From Actinomycetes bacterium (GTDB lineage: Bacteria > Actinomycetota > Acidimicrobiia > Acidimicrobiales > RAAP-2), in NCBI GenBank assembly GCA_021806055.1, contig JAJZYE010000004.1:1-15889 (forward strand): DNA of 15,889 nt, read 5' to 3'. Below, piece after piece: positions 1 to 6,883 of this stretch; positions within the stretch are counted from its first letter, which is position 1, and each line of letters starts with the position of its first letter. The translations under genes and the position numbers were made by a program. Below the pieces are notes generated by a model. It worked only from the letters and a program-made list of their open reading frames with translations, was not told where the DNA came from and did not search any database.

Positions 1-8
1 CGACCTGA

Positions 9-197
9 TGCGCGACCCCGACGCTGGTCGGCTTCGGCGTCCCCCAGGACCGCGCCATCCTCGCCGTTCTCGCCTACCGCCTCGTGAACTTCTGGATCCC
101 GATCCCCGTGGGCGGCGCTGCCTACGCCAGCCTGCAGTGGCGCCGCTCGCGGCCCCCTAGGCCGGCGGACGGGACCGAGCCAACGCCCGGCGCCTGA
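9..197 (+). CDS. C-terminal fragment of an LPG_synthase_TM/UPF0104-type integral membrane protein
   Basis: An open frame ends at TGA 195-197 and reads LVGFGVPQDRAILAVLAYRL then VNFWIPIPVGGAAYASLQWR before a Pro/Arg-rich tail. The pattern of a GxP loop, a 'YRLxxFWxP' helix and a short 'GxxAY' helix is typical of the last membrane segments of the lysylphosphatidylglycerol synthase TM/flippase-like family (PF03706, UPF0104), proteins of about 300-350 residues. Only about 62 codons are visible, there is no ATG, GTG or TTG at the 5' end, and an in-frame TGA lies at 6-8. The upstream part is therefore either in another frame (frameshift or decay) or lost at an assembly edge. The last 41 bases overlap the 3' end of ppk1 on the other strand. 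The family call is moderately secure; substrate and function cannot be given. Confidence 0.55.
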   Translation, partial: CATPTLVGFGVPQDRAILAVLAYRLVNFWIPIPVGGAAYASLQWRRSRPPRPADGTEPTPGA

Positions 198-2220
198 ACT
201 CGGCCTGCGCCGAGAACTGGTCCACCGACTGCACGCGACGCCACCGGCGATCGGTACCGAGGACCCAGGTGAACTCGTCGTCGCGCCACGTGATCTCGAA
301 CGCCTCCACCAGCTCGCGCTGCAGCGCCGGGTCCTCGATCGGCACCAGCACCTCGACGCGGCGATCCAGGTTGCGTTCCATGAGGTCCGCGGAGCCGAAG
401 TAGAGCGAGAAGTCGTCGCGACCCGGCTCGCCGAACGCGAAGACGCGCGAGTGCTCGAGGAACTCGCCCACCAGGGAGCGCACGGAGATGTTCTGGGACA
501 GCTGCTCGACGCCGGGGCGCAGGCAGCACAGCGTGCGCACCTCCAGGCGGATAATGGCCCCCGCGTAACTCGCCTCGTAGAGCGCGTCGATCACGGTCGG
601 ATCCGTCAGGCCGTTCACCTTGATCGCGATACGCCCGTCGGCCCCGCGGTCGCGCTGGCGGTTGATCAGCTCGACGATGCGCGACCGGGTCATCGTGGGG
701 CTCACGATGATCTTGCTGTAGCCCTCCGTACGCGCGAAGCCGGTCAAGAAGTTGAACAGCTCACCCACGTCGTGGGTGATCGCTGGGTCACAGGTCAGCA
801 GGCCGAAGTCCTCGTAGTCGCGCGCCGTCTTCGAGTTGTAGTTGCCCGTCGCCACGTGCACGTAGCGCGCCGTCACGTCGCCTTCGTTGCGCACGACCAG
901 CGCCGTCTTGGAGTGCGTCTTCAGCCCCACCACGCCGTAGACGACGTGCACGCCCGCGTCCTCGAGGGCCTTGGCCCACTCGATGTTGGCGGCCTCGTCG
1001 AAGCGCGCCTTCAACTCGACCAGGGCGACCACCTGCTTGCCCCGTTCGGCGGCGCGGATGAGCGAGCCGACCACCGGCGAGTCGCCCGACGTGCGATAGA
1101 GGGTCTGCTTGATGCCCACGACGCGCGGATCGTCGGCCGCCTGGGCGATGAAGGCCTCGACCGAGTCGGTGAAGGACTCGTAGGGGTGGTGCAGCAGGAT
1201 GTCCCCCGCGCGGATCGCCGCGAAGATGTCACCCACGTGGTCCCCGGCCAGCAGGCGCGGCGGGGTCAACGGCGACCACCCCTCCCCCTTCAGGTCCGGC
1301 CGGTCCACCGCGTACAGACCCCAGAGATCGTGCAGGCCCAGTGGGGCGTCGGTGACGTAGACGTTCGAGGGGTCGAGCTCGAGCTGGCCCACCAGCAACG
1401 ACAGGAAGTCCTCGGGCATCGCGCGCTGCACCTCGACGCGCAGGGCCTCCCCGAAGCGCCGCCGGCGCAACTCGACCTCGAGTGCGACCAGCAGGTCGTC
1501 GGCCTCGTCCTCCTCGAGGGTGAGGTCAGCGTTACGGGTAACCCGAAAGAGCGCGACCTCGCCGACGACCATCCCCGGGAAGAGCCGCGCCAGGTTGGCC
1601 ATGATGAGGTCCTCGAGCAGGCACCACCGCCCCGTCCCCGCGGCCAGGAAGCGGGGCAGGGAGTTGGGCACCTTGACGCGCGCGTGGCGCTCCTCCCCCG
1701 TCTGACCGTCAGTGACGGTGACCGCGATGTTGAGTGACAGGTTGGAGATCATCGGGAACGGGTGACCGGGGTCCACCGCGAGGGGCGTCAGGACCGGGTA
1801 GACGTGCTCCTCGAAGTAGGTGGTCAGGGTCGCCATCTCCTCGGCGCTCAACTGTGCGTAGTGGACCACGGCGATACCGGCCTCGGCCAGCGCGGGCAGC
1901 AGCACGTCGAGCATCAGACGGTCCTGGCGCTCGGTCAGCGCGAGGACGCGCTCGCGGATCGCCGCCAGCTGCTGGCGCGGGCGTACGCCGTCCACGGAGG
2001 GGGTCTGCACGCCGGCCGCCACTTTGTCCTCGAGGCTCACCACACGGACCTGAAAGAACTCGTCGATCATGTCGGCGAAGATGGCCACGAACTTGCAGCG
2101 CTCCAGGATGGGGAGCCGGCGGTCGGCCGCGAGGTCGAGGAGGCGCGCCCCGAACTCCAGGCGCGACAGTTCACGACTGGAGAACCGCTCGGGCCCGAAG
2201 GAGGTCAGGTCAAGGGCCAC
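157..2220 (-). CDS. ppk1: Polyphosphate kinase 1 (PPK1)
   Basis: 687 residues, the usual PPK1 length. It catalyses reversible transfer of the ATP gamma-phosphate onto inorganic polyphosphate. N, head and two PLD-like C-terminal domains are all present. By alignment from memory to E. coli PPK, the phosphorylated histidine is His436 in KTHSK, and the second histidine is His590 in LEHSRV. Arg376 (LYRTS), Arg406 (ARFDE), Tyr469 and Arg562 (before CCLRPG) match the nucleotide/phosphate-binding set. The TGNYNSKTARDYEDF segment (458-472) is diagnostic. The N-terminal signature is unusual: RELSRLEFGARLL in place of the common ELSWLxFNxRVL, and ADMIDEFF in place of SNNLDEFF. The start is GTG at 2218-2220, the only candidate near the conserved N-terminus; an AAAGGA lies about 11 bases upstream. 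The gene is divergent from the SEDS gene at 2307 and its 3' end overlaps the membrane-protein fragment by 41 bases. Confidence 0.97.
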   Translation of the reverse strand: MALDLTSFGPERFSSRELSRLEFGARLLDLAADRRLPILERCKFVAIFADMIDEFFQVRVVSLEDKVAAGVQTPSVDGVRPRQQLAAIRERVLALTERQDRLMLDVLLPALAEAGIAVVHYAQLSAEEMATLTTYFEEHVYPVLTPLAVDPGHPFPMISNLSLNIAVTVTDGQTGEERHARVKVPNSLPRFLAAGTGRWCLLEDLIMANLARLFPGMVVGEVALFRVTRNADLTLEEDEADDLLVALEVELRRRRFGEALRVEVQRAMPEDFLSLLVGQLELDPSNVYVTDAPLGLHDLWGLYAVDRPDLKGEGWSPLTPPRLLAGDHVGDIFAAIRAGDILLHHPYESFTDSVEAFIAQAADDPRVVGIKQTLYRTSGDSPVVGSLIRAAERGKQVVALVELKARFDEAANIEWAKALEDAGVHVVYGVVGLKTHSKTALVVRNEGDVTARYVHVATGNYNSKTARDYEDFGLLTCDPAITHDVGELFNFLTGFARTEGYSKIIVSPTMTRSRIVELINRQRDRGADGRIAIKVNGLTDPTVIDALYEASYAGAIIRLEVRTLCCLRPGVEQLSQNISVRSLVGEFLEHSRVFAFGEPGRDDFSLYFGSADLMERNLDRRVEVLVPIEDPALQRELVEAFEITWRDDEFTWVLGTDRRWRRVQSVDQFSAQAEFRRRALARSRPPA
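199..214 (+). terminator. Possible hairpin terminator just after the membrane-protein stop codon
   Basis: CTCGGC-CTGC-GCCGAG forms a perfect 6-bp GC-rich stem with a 4-base loop, starting one base after the stop codon at 195-197. There is no T-run, so it is not a canonical intrinsic terminator, although actinobacterial terminators often lack U-tracts. The same bases are coding sequence near the end of ppk1, so the inverted repeat could be chance. Low confidence. Confidence 0.25.
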
Positions 2221-2235
2221 GACGCGGTCAGTCCT

Positions 2236-2265
2236 TTCTCACGACGGGAAGGTATTTTCTACCAT
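2236..2265 (+). promoter_or_regulatory. Putative promoter for the SEDS gene at 2307
   Basis: TTCTCA (2236-2241, 4 of 6 to TTGACA) and TACCAT (2260-2265, TAnnnT) are separated by 18 bases. A second -10-like TACTGT lies at 2274-2279, seven bases before the in-frame GTG at 2286. The segment 2221-2285 is visibly richer in A/T than the coding sequence around it and also holds the ppk1 promoter on the other strand. The two units could share a regulator, but I see no clear operator beyond a short GGTA-TTTTC-TACC inverted repeat at 2251-2263. Confidence 0.35.
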
Positions 2266-2269
2266 CGTA
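2264..2269 (-). promoter_or_regulatory. Putative -10 element for ppk1
   Basis: On the minus strand this reads TACGAT, a good TAnnnT match to actinobacterial sigma-A -10 boxes. A weak TTCGCC lies 18 bases upstream as a possible -35. Transcription would start near 2257, giving a leader of about 37 bases before the GTG at 2220. This is pattern-based only; it lies in the one gap between divergent genes, where a ppk1 promoter must be unless it is inside the opposite gene. Confidence 0.35.
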
Positions 2270-2306
2270 CGGCTACTGTAAGGGAGTGGCGAAGCACGCA
2301 GCGACG

Positions 2307-3653
2307 ATGTCGCGACCGCTCGGACTCCCCGAGGAGCGCGTGTCGCGATCGCGGCCCACCGAACTGTGGCTGATGGTCCTGGCGTGGGTGATCATCACGT
2401 CGTTCTACGTCCTGGCGTCGCTGGGCTCCCGGGGGCACATGCCCCACCGGCTCTGGTTCTTCCTCGCGGCGATGGTCACGATCTCCCTGGGACTGCACAT
2501 CGCGATCCGCCACTACGCGCCGCGCTCCTCCCAGGTCCTGTTGCCGATCGCCACCCTGCTGAACGGGGTCGGCTACGTCGAGATCGCCCGCTGGGACACG
2601 AGCCAGGCCACGTACCAGTCGCTCTGGTTCCTCGTGAGCGCCATCGTGGTGATCGTCACCCTCAAGGTCGTGCGCCACGTGAAGGACCTGGACCGCTACC
2701 GCTACCTGACCCTGGCCACGGCGGTCATGTTGCTGCTGCTGCCCCTAGTGCCCGGCCTGGGCGTCTCGATCTACGGTGCGCGCCTGTGGGTCGCGCTCGG
2801 GCCCATCTCCTTCCAGCCGGTCGAGGTCGCCAAGATCCTCCTCGCCTTCTTCTTCGCCTCGTACTTCGCCGCCAACCGCGAACTGCTCTCCACCCCCACC
2901 CAGCGCCTCGGCGACCGCCTGATCGTGCCGCCGCGCACGCTGCTGCCGATCCTGGTCGCCTGGATCGCGGCCATGGGGATCCTGGCGGTCGAGAACGACA
3001 TCGGCTTCGCACTGCTGCTCTTCGCGCTCTTCCTCGCGCTGCTCTGGGTGGCCACCGGCCTCAAGACCTACGTCGTGCTCGGTCTGGGCCTGTTCGCCGG
3101 CGGTTCACTGCTCGCGGCGAACTTCTTCCCCCAGGTCCAGCAGCGCGTCAGCCTGTGGCTGGACCCGTGGTCCGCCGCCAACTTCAACTTCTCCCACCAG
3201 CTCGCCTACGGCTGGTACTCCCTCGCGGCGGGCGGCGTGGCCGGTACCGGCCTCGGGCTGGGTCAGTCGGGCACGGTGCCGGACATCACCTCGGACATGA
3301 TCTTCGCCGCCGTGGGCGAGGAGCTCGGGCTGCTCGGCGTGCTCCTCGTCCTCGCGCTCTTCGCCCTGTTCGTCGGCGAGGGCTTTCGCATCGCCCAGCG
3401 CGCCCACTCGGACTACGTGCGCCTCGCCGCGGTCGCGCTGACCGCCACCGTGGGCATCCAGGCGTTCGTGATCATGGCGGGCATCGTGCGCCTGCTGCCC
3501 TTCACGGGCATCACGCTACCCTTCATGGCCTACGGGGGCAGTTCACTGGTCGCGAACTACTTCATCGTGGCCCTGCTGCTGCGGATATCGGACGAGAACA
3601 GCATCGAACGACGCGGCGGCGAGGTCCACGCCATCGTGTTCGCTCACGACTGA
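2307..3653 (+). CDS. SEDS-family peptidoglycan glycosyltransferase, actinobacterial RodA/FtsW type
   Basis: 448 residues, about ten hydrophobic helices, FtsW/RodA/SpoVE family (PF01098). It polymerises lipid II into glycan strands at the membrane. Family marks seen: FQPVEVAKILL (169-179), AVENDIGFALLLF (227-239), SLWLDPW (282-288), TGLGLGQ (314-320), VPDITSDMIF with the probable catalytic Asp330, GEELGLLG (337-344), and PFTGITLPFMAYGGSS (398-413). The extra N-terminal helices and the LLPIATLLNGVGYVEIARWD segment (78-97) resemble mycobacterial RodA (Rv0017c) more than proteobacterial FtsW; this comparison is from memory. The start is uncertain. ATG 2307 is listed but has no clear Shine-Dalgarno. 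GTG 2286 could be a leaderless start, and GTG 2340 follows GAGGAG by only three bases. The open frame extends far upstream over ppk1, but that part is antisense shadow. No class B PBP gene is adjacent. The 3' end overlaps the opposing DUF151 gene by 10 bases. Confidence 0.92.
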   Translation: MSRPLGLPEERVSRSRPTELWLMVLAWVIITSFYVLASLGSRGHMPHRLWFFLAAMVTISLGLHIAIRHYAPRSSQVLLPIATLLNGVGYVEIARWDTSQATYQSLWFLVSAIVVIVTLKVVRHVKDLDRYRYLTLATAVMLLLLPLVPGLGVSIYGARLWVALGPISFQPVEVAKILLAFFFASYFAANRELLSTPTQRLGDRLIVPPRTLLPILVAWIAAMGILAVENDIGFALLLFALFLALLWVATGLKTYVVLGLGLFAGGSLLAANFFPQVQQRVSLWLDPWSAANFNFSHQLAYGWYSLAAGGVAGTGLGLGQSGTVPDITSDMIFAAVGEELGLLGVLLVLALFALFVGEGFRIAQRAHSDYVRLAAVALTATVGIQAFVIMAGIVRLLPFTGITLPFMAYGGSSLVANYFIVALLLRISDENSIERRGGEVHAIVFAHD

Positions 3654-3656
3654 GCG
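3641..3656. terminator. Possible bidirectional hairpin over two convergent stop codons
   Basis: CGCTCA-CGAC-TGAGCG is a perfect 6-bp inverted repeat with a 4-base loop. It contains both the SEDS-gene stop (TGA 3651-3653) and the stop of the DUF151 gene on the other strand (3644-3646). Being symmetric, it could fold in either transcript and act as a compact shared terminator. No T-run follows on either side, so termination is inference only. Confidence 0.35.
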
Positions 3657-4165
3657 GCCACCAGGACCTCCTCCGCGCACAGGATCGGGGCGATGACGGG
3701 CTGGCGCAGCGCCACCACGAGGGCGTCACTGGTGCGACAGTCGACGTGCATCACGCCCGCGGGTGCCATGAGGTCCAGCTGCGCGTAGTAGACGCCCTGG
3801 TCCAGGCGCACGATGCGCGCGGCTACCACGTCGCAGCGAAGCCGCGCCACGATCTCGCAGAGCAGCTCGTGGGTCGTGGGGCGCCGGCCCTTCACGTTCT
3901 CCAGCGCGGCGTGAAGAGCCTGCGCGTCGGGCAGCGCCACGGGGATCGACAGGCTGCGGTAAGGCAGTTCCTGCTCCATGAGATGCACGTGGGGCGAGGG
4001 GTCGCCTAGATCGAACACGACGGACTCCACCGACATCACGCGGAAGTCGGCCGCGTCCGGGATGACGACCTCGTCGGACGCGACGTCGGGGGCCGCCCCG
4101 TCGGTGGCCGGCTCGCCACTGGGGTGGGTCGTGTCGTCGGCCGCGTCGTCGAGCAGCGGATCCAC
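3644..4165 (-). CDS. Bifunctional nuclease (BFN/DUF151) domain protein
   Basis: 173 residues. From about residue 44 (MSVESVVFDLGDPSPHVHLM) to the end it matches the bifunctional nuclease family (PF02577): a short strand-rich start, then LSIPVALPDAQALHAALENV, RRPTTHELLCEIVARL, GVYYAQLDL and CRTSDALVVALRQPVIAPIL. Family members have been reported with DNase/RNase activity in plants and structurally in Thermotoga; the bacterial role is unclear. The first ~43 residues are acidic and Pro/Ala/Thr-rich, probably disordered. The chosen GTG at 4163-4165 overlaps the rodA stop as TAGTG, with GGGGAG three bases upstream; the internal Met44 is an alternative start but has no ribosome site. It is the last gene of the minus-strand operon. 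The open frame continues upstream over rodA, but that part is shadow. Confidence 0.85.
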   Translation of the reverse strand: MDPLLDDAADDTTHPSGEPATDGAAPDVASDEVVIPDAADFRVMSVESVVFDLGDPSPHVHLMEQELPYRSLSIPVALPDAQALHAALENVKGRRPTTHELLCEIVARLRCDVVAARIVRLDQGVYYAQLDLMAPAGVMHVDCRTSDALVVALRQPVIAPILCAEEVLVAAQS

Positions 4166-5304
4166 TAGCTCCCCATCCGGCGCGACACGGAGAGCACCAG
4201 CCCTCCGGCACTGAAGAAGACCAGCGACGCCGATCCCCCGTAACTGAGGAACGGGAGCGGGATGCCCGTCACCGGCATGATGCCCATGGTCATGCCGATG
4301 TTCTCGAAGCAACTGAACGCGAAGAAGATGAACACTCCCAGGCACAGCACGCGGCCCATGACGTCCTTGGCGGCCCGGCCAATGGCGTACATCCGCCAGG
4401 CGACGAACGCCAACAGCAGGATGATCACCACGGAGCCGATGAAGCCCAACTGCTCGCCGATGGCGGTGAAGATGAAGTCGGTGCGCTGCTCGGGGACGTA
4501 GCCGAGAACGGTCTGCAGCCCCCGAAAGAGACCCGCTCCGTGCCACCCTCCCGAGCCGATGGCACTCTTCGCGTTGTCGACCTCGTAGATGAGCGGCGCC
4601 ATCGCGGGGTTGGTGGAGTTCTGGTTGAGGAAGGACACGAAACGATCGACCTGGTACTTGTGCAGCAGGTCGAAGTAGATCGCCGCCGTCACCCCGAGCG
4701 AGCCGACGACCGCGAGGAAGGTCATGAAGCGCGGCGGCACACCCGCGATGACCATCATGGCCGCCACCACCAGCACGATGATGATGGCGGTGCCCAGGTC
4801 CGGCTGGAGCACGATCATGACCAGCGGGGCCGCACCCATCGTGAGGATTCGCGTCACGTCGTACATGGTGAGCCCGTCGGGTCGCCGGTGCACGTACGTG
4901 GCGATTGCCAGCACCAGGATCAGCACCGTGAACTCGCTCGGCTGGATCTGAATGAGGCCGAGGTTGTACCAGCGCTGGGCCCCCAAGGAACTCTGGCCGA
5001 CCACGAACACCCCGGCCAGTGCGAACAGCGCGATCACGTAGAGCGGCGTGGCCACTATCTCGAATCGTCGGTAGTCGAAGCGCGAGATGGCGTACATGAC
5101 GACGATGCCGATCACCACGAAGAGGCCCTGGCGTTCCAGGTAGTAGTGCGGGTTGTAGCCCGCGTCGACCAGCGGGGTGCGCGTCGCGCTGTAGATCATC
5201 CCGGCCCCGATCACGCCGAGCAGGGACATCGCGAGAAAGAGGCCCCGGTCGAAGGACTCGCGCCCGCGCACCTTGGCGCCGATGGCCGCGAGGGCGTCGC
5301 TCAC
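4165..5304 (-). CDS. rodA: Rod shape-determining SEDS glycosyltransferase RodA
   Basis: 379 residues with about ten membrane helices, typical RodA length. It polymerises lipid II during lateral wall elongation, normally with a class B PBP. Visible marks: RWYNLGLIQIQPSEF (111-125), LQPDLGTAIIIVL (166-178), SAIGSGGWHGAGL (247-259), YVPEQRTDFIF with the probable catalytic Asp276, GEQLGFIG (283-290), and the RodA-like GIMPVTGIPLPFLSYGGSAS (341-360). The last motif and the lack of an N-terminal extension favour RodA over FtsW. Start GTG 5304 overlaps the aroE stop as GTGA, and GGAGG sits 7 bases upstream inside aroE. This is the best ribosome site in the window and decides the start against the longer open frame (to 5439). 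It shares its operon with mltG, a glycan-strand-terminating enzyme. Confidence 0.95.
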   Translation of the reverse strand: MSDALAAIGAKVRGRESFDRGLFLAMSLLGVIGAGMIYSATRTPLVDAGYNPHYYLERQGLFVVIGIVVMYAISRFDYRRFEIVATPLYVIALFALAGVFVVGQSSLGAQRWYNLGLIQIQPSEFTVLILVLAIATYVHRRPDGLTMYDVTRILTMGAAPLVMIVLQPDLGTAIIIVLVVAAMMVIAGVPPRFMTFLAVVGSLGVTAAIYFDLLHKYQVDRFVSFLNQNSTNPAMAPLIYEVDNAKSAIGSGGWHGAGLFRGLQTVLGYVPEQRTDFIFTAIGEQLGFIGSVVIILLLAFVAWRMYAIGRAAKDVMGRVLCLGVFIFFAFSCFENIGMTMGIMPVTGIPLPFLSYGGSASLVFFSAGGLVLSVSRRMGS

Positions 5305-6083
5305 GACACCGCCTCCAACAACGTCGCGCCGTCGATGGGTTCCTGGAACCACCACTGCATCTGGCGCGCCGCCTGGTACGCGAGCATGGCCAGTCCGTTG
5401 GTCGTCGCGCAGCCCACGGCGTCGTAGAGGGCGCGCCACGGCGACGTGCGCGGCGCGTACGTGATGTCGACCGCGATCGTCTCGGGCCCCACCCCGCCGA
5501 GGACGTCATCGTCCTCGTCGCGACCGGCCACCGGCACCGTGTTCACGACCAGGTCGACCGGCTCGTCGCGTCGTGTCGGGGGACGCACCACGTCGTAGTG
5601 CTGCGCCAGCCACTGCAGATTGGTCGCGTTGCGCGCGTGCACGACCACCTCGCCCGCCCCGGCGGTGGCGAGGGCGTCCACGATCGAACGGGCCGCTCCT
5701 CCCGCACCGAGTACCACGACTCTCGTCCCGGACGCGTCGAAGCGGAACTCGTCACTCAGGGCGTCCAACAGCCCCTGGCCGTCGGTGTTCGCCCCGTGCA
5801 GACGGCCGTCGTGCCACCACAGCGAATTCACCATTCCGGTGCGCGTGGCCACGGCGTCCAGTCGGTCGCACAGCGTCGCCACCGCGCCCTTCAGCGGCAT
5901 CGTCACCGACGCCGCGTCGAGTCGCGCCCCGAGCAGCGCCGTCACCCTCGTGCTCTCGTCCTCTCGCACCTCGACGCGCTGGCTCGAGCCCGACAGACCG
6001 GCGAGGGCCAAGCCGGCCTCGTGCAACTGCGGCGAGAGCGAGTGGCTCACGGGGTAGCCCAGGACCGCCAGGCGCCAGTTCAT
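5301..6083 (-). CDS. aroE: Shikimate dehydrogenase
   Basis: 260 residues, normal length. It reduces 3-dehydroshikimate to shikimate with NADPH in the chorismate pathway, in the cytosol. Substrate-domain marks: GYPVSHSLSPQLHEAGL (9-25), VTMPLKG with catalytic Lys65, and GANTDGQGLLDAL with Asp101. The nucleotide-binding domain has VVLGAGGAARS (123-133), then VNTVP (180-184), DITYAPRTSPW (206-216) and NGLAMLAYQAARQMQWWF (229-246), the usual C-terminal helix. Start ATG 6083 overlaps the mltG stop as ATGA, and the conserved N-terminus begins a few residues in, so the longer frame upstream is discarded. Its 3' end overlaps the rodA start by four bases. Co-location with mltG and ruvX is common in Actinobacteria. 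Confidence 0.95.
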   Translation of the reverse strand: MNWRLAVLGYPVSHSLSPQLHEAGLALAGLSGSSQRVEVREDESTRVTALLGARLDAASVTMPLKGAVATLCDRLDAVATRTGMVNSLWWHDGRLHGANTDGQGLLDALSDEFRFDASGTRVVVLGAGGAARSIVDALATAGAGEVVVHARNATNLQWLAQHYDVVRPPTRRDEPVDLVVNTVPVAGRDEDDDVLGGVGPETIAVDITYAPRTSPWRALYDAVGCATTNGLAMLAYQAARQMQWWFQEPIDGATLLEAVS

Positions 6084-6883
6084 TTGACCCCCGACGTCGC
6101 GAGCCGACGTTCGTTGGCCAGCTGCCGGGAGAAGGTCGACGCGAAGGCCTCGTCGCCGCGCTGGTTCACCACCGTGAAGTAGAGCCACGGCCCCGCTGGC
6201 GCGTGCAGCACCGCCGTCAGTGCCGTGGCCGACACGGTGCAGATCGGCGTCGGGGTGAGTCCGTCGTGCAGGTACGTGTTGTAGGGGGTGGGGTTCTGGA
6301 GCATGGCGTGCGTCACGACGCCGCCGTCGCGTCCGAGCGCGTACAGCACCGTGGAGTCCATCTGGAGGGGACCCCCGCGCGCTAACCGGTTGAGGATCAC
6401 CCGCGCGACCTTGGGCATGTTCCTAGCGTAGTACCCCTCCTTTTGGACGATGGAGGCGGCGATGACCACCTGATAGGCGCTCAACCCGTCGACCGTGGTG
6501 GAGGGCGTCAGGCCCACGGCCCGCGCCTCGCGCGCGAACCCCTCGGCCATGGCGTCCAGGACCTGTCGCGGCGACTCCGACGGGGTCACGACGTAGCGGC
6601 CCGGACCAATCAGCCCCTCCAGGGACCCCGCGGGGTGGTAGGAGCTCGCCGCGGCGGCGCGCGCGGCGTCACCGAGGAACGCCTGGGCGAACGGCGCCCC
6701 CCGGTCGGTCGAGAGCTGAGCCGCGACCTCGCGCACCGTGAGGCCGGGCTCCACGACCACCACGGCGCTCGAGCGAGCCAGGACGAACACCACCACCGCC
6801 CAGGACACGCCCACGACCAGGACGACTACGACCAGGGCGATCGCGACCACCGCGCCCCCACGTCGGAACACGCGACTAGTCAC
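6080..6883 (-). CDS. mltG: Endolytic murein transglycosylase MltG (YceG-like)
   Basis: 267 residues, shorter than the ~340 of E. coli MltG. It cleaves nascent glycan strands at the membrane and is thought to end chain growth. After a short Arg-containing N-terminus there is one membrane helix (about 11-36), then a LysM-like region (VEPGLTVREVAAQL, 44-57) and the YceG catalytic domain (PF02618). The conserved core is IAASIVQKEGYYARN with candidate catalytic Glu149, VARVILNRLARGGPLQMDST (159-178), NPTPYNTYLHDGL (197-209), and LYFTVVN near the end. The start is GTG 6883, giving an 8-base overlap with the ruvX end; it has no clear Shine-Dalgarno, so coupling to ruvX is likely. A GTG four codons later is an alternative start. 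It sits two genes before rodA, which makes the strands MltG would cut. Confidence 0.93.
   Translation of the reverse strand: MTSRVFRRGGAVVAIALVVVVLVVGVSWAVVVFVLARSSAVVVVEPGLTVREVAAQLSTDRGAPFAQAFLGDAARAAAASSYHPAGSLEGLIGPGRYVVTPSESPRQVLDAMAEGFAREARAVGLTPSTTVDGLSAYQVVIAASIVQKEGYYARNMPKVARVILNRLARGGPLQMDSTVLYALGRDGGVVTHAMLQNPTPYNTYLHDGLTPTPICTVSATALTAVLHAPAGPWLYFTVVNQRGDEAFASTFSRQLANERRLATSGVK

Noticed and set aside
451..1737. Plus-strand open frame of 428 codons opposite ppk1
   Set aside because: It is Arg/His/Gln/Val-rich with no recognisable domain and lies antisense to a certain gene; long antisense frames are common in GC-rich DNA.
1734..2306. N-terminal extension of the SEDS frame by 191 codons
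   Set aside because: It is Arg/Pro/Ser-rich sequence antisense to ppk1; the SEDS family begins near 2307-2340.
2366..4009. Plus-strand open frame of 547 codons over the SEDS and DUF151 genes
   Set aside because: It is a frame-shifted reading of the SEDS gene (Pro/Arg/Gly-rich) continuing antisense to the DUF151 gene.
4166..5509. Upstream extension of the DUF151 frame, which could suggest a fusion protein
   Set aside because: It overlaps rodA and aroE in another frame with Arg/Ala/Gly-rich shadow sequence; GTG 4165 with GGGGAG and TAGTG overlap is the natural start.
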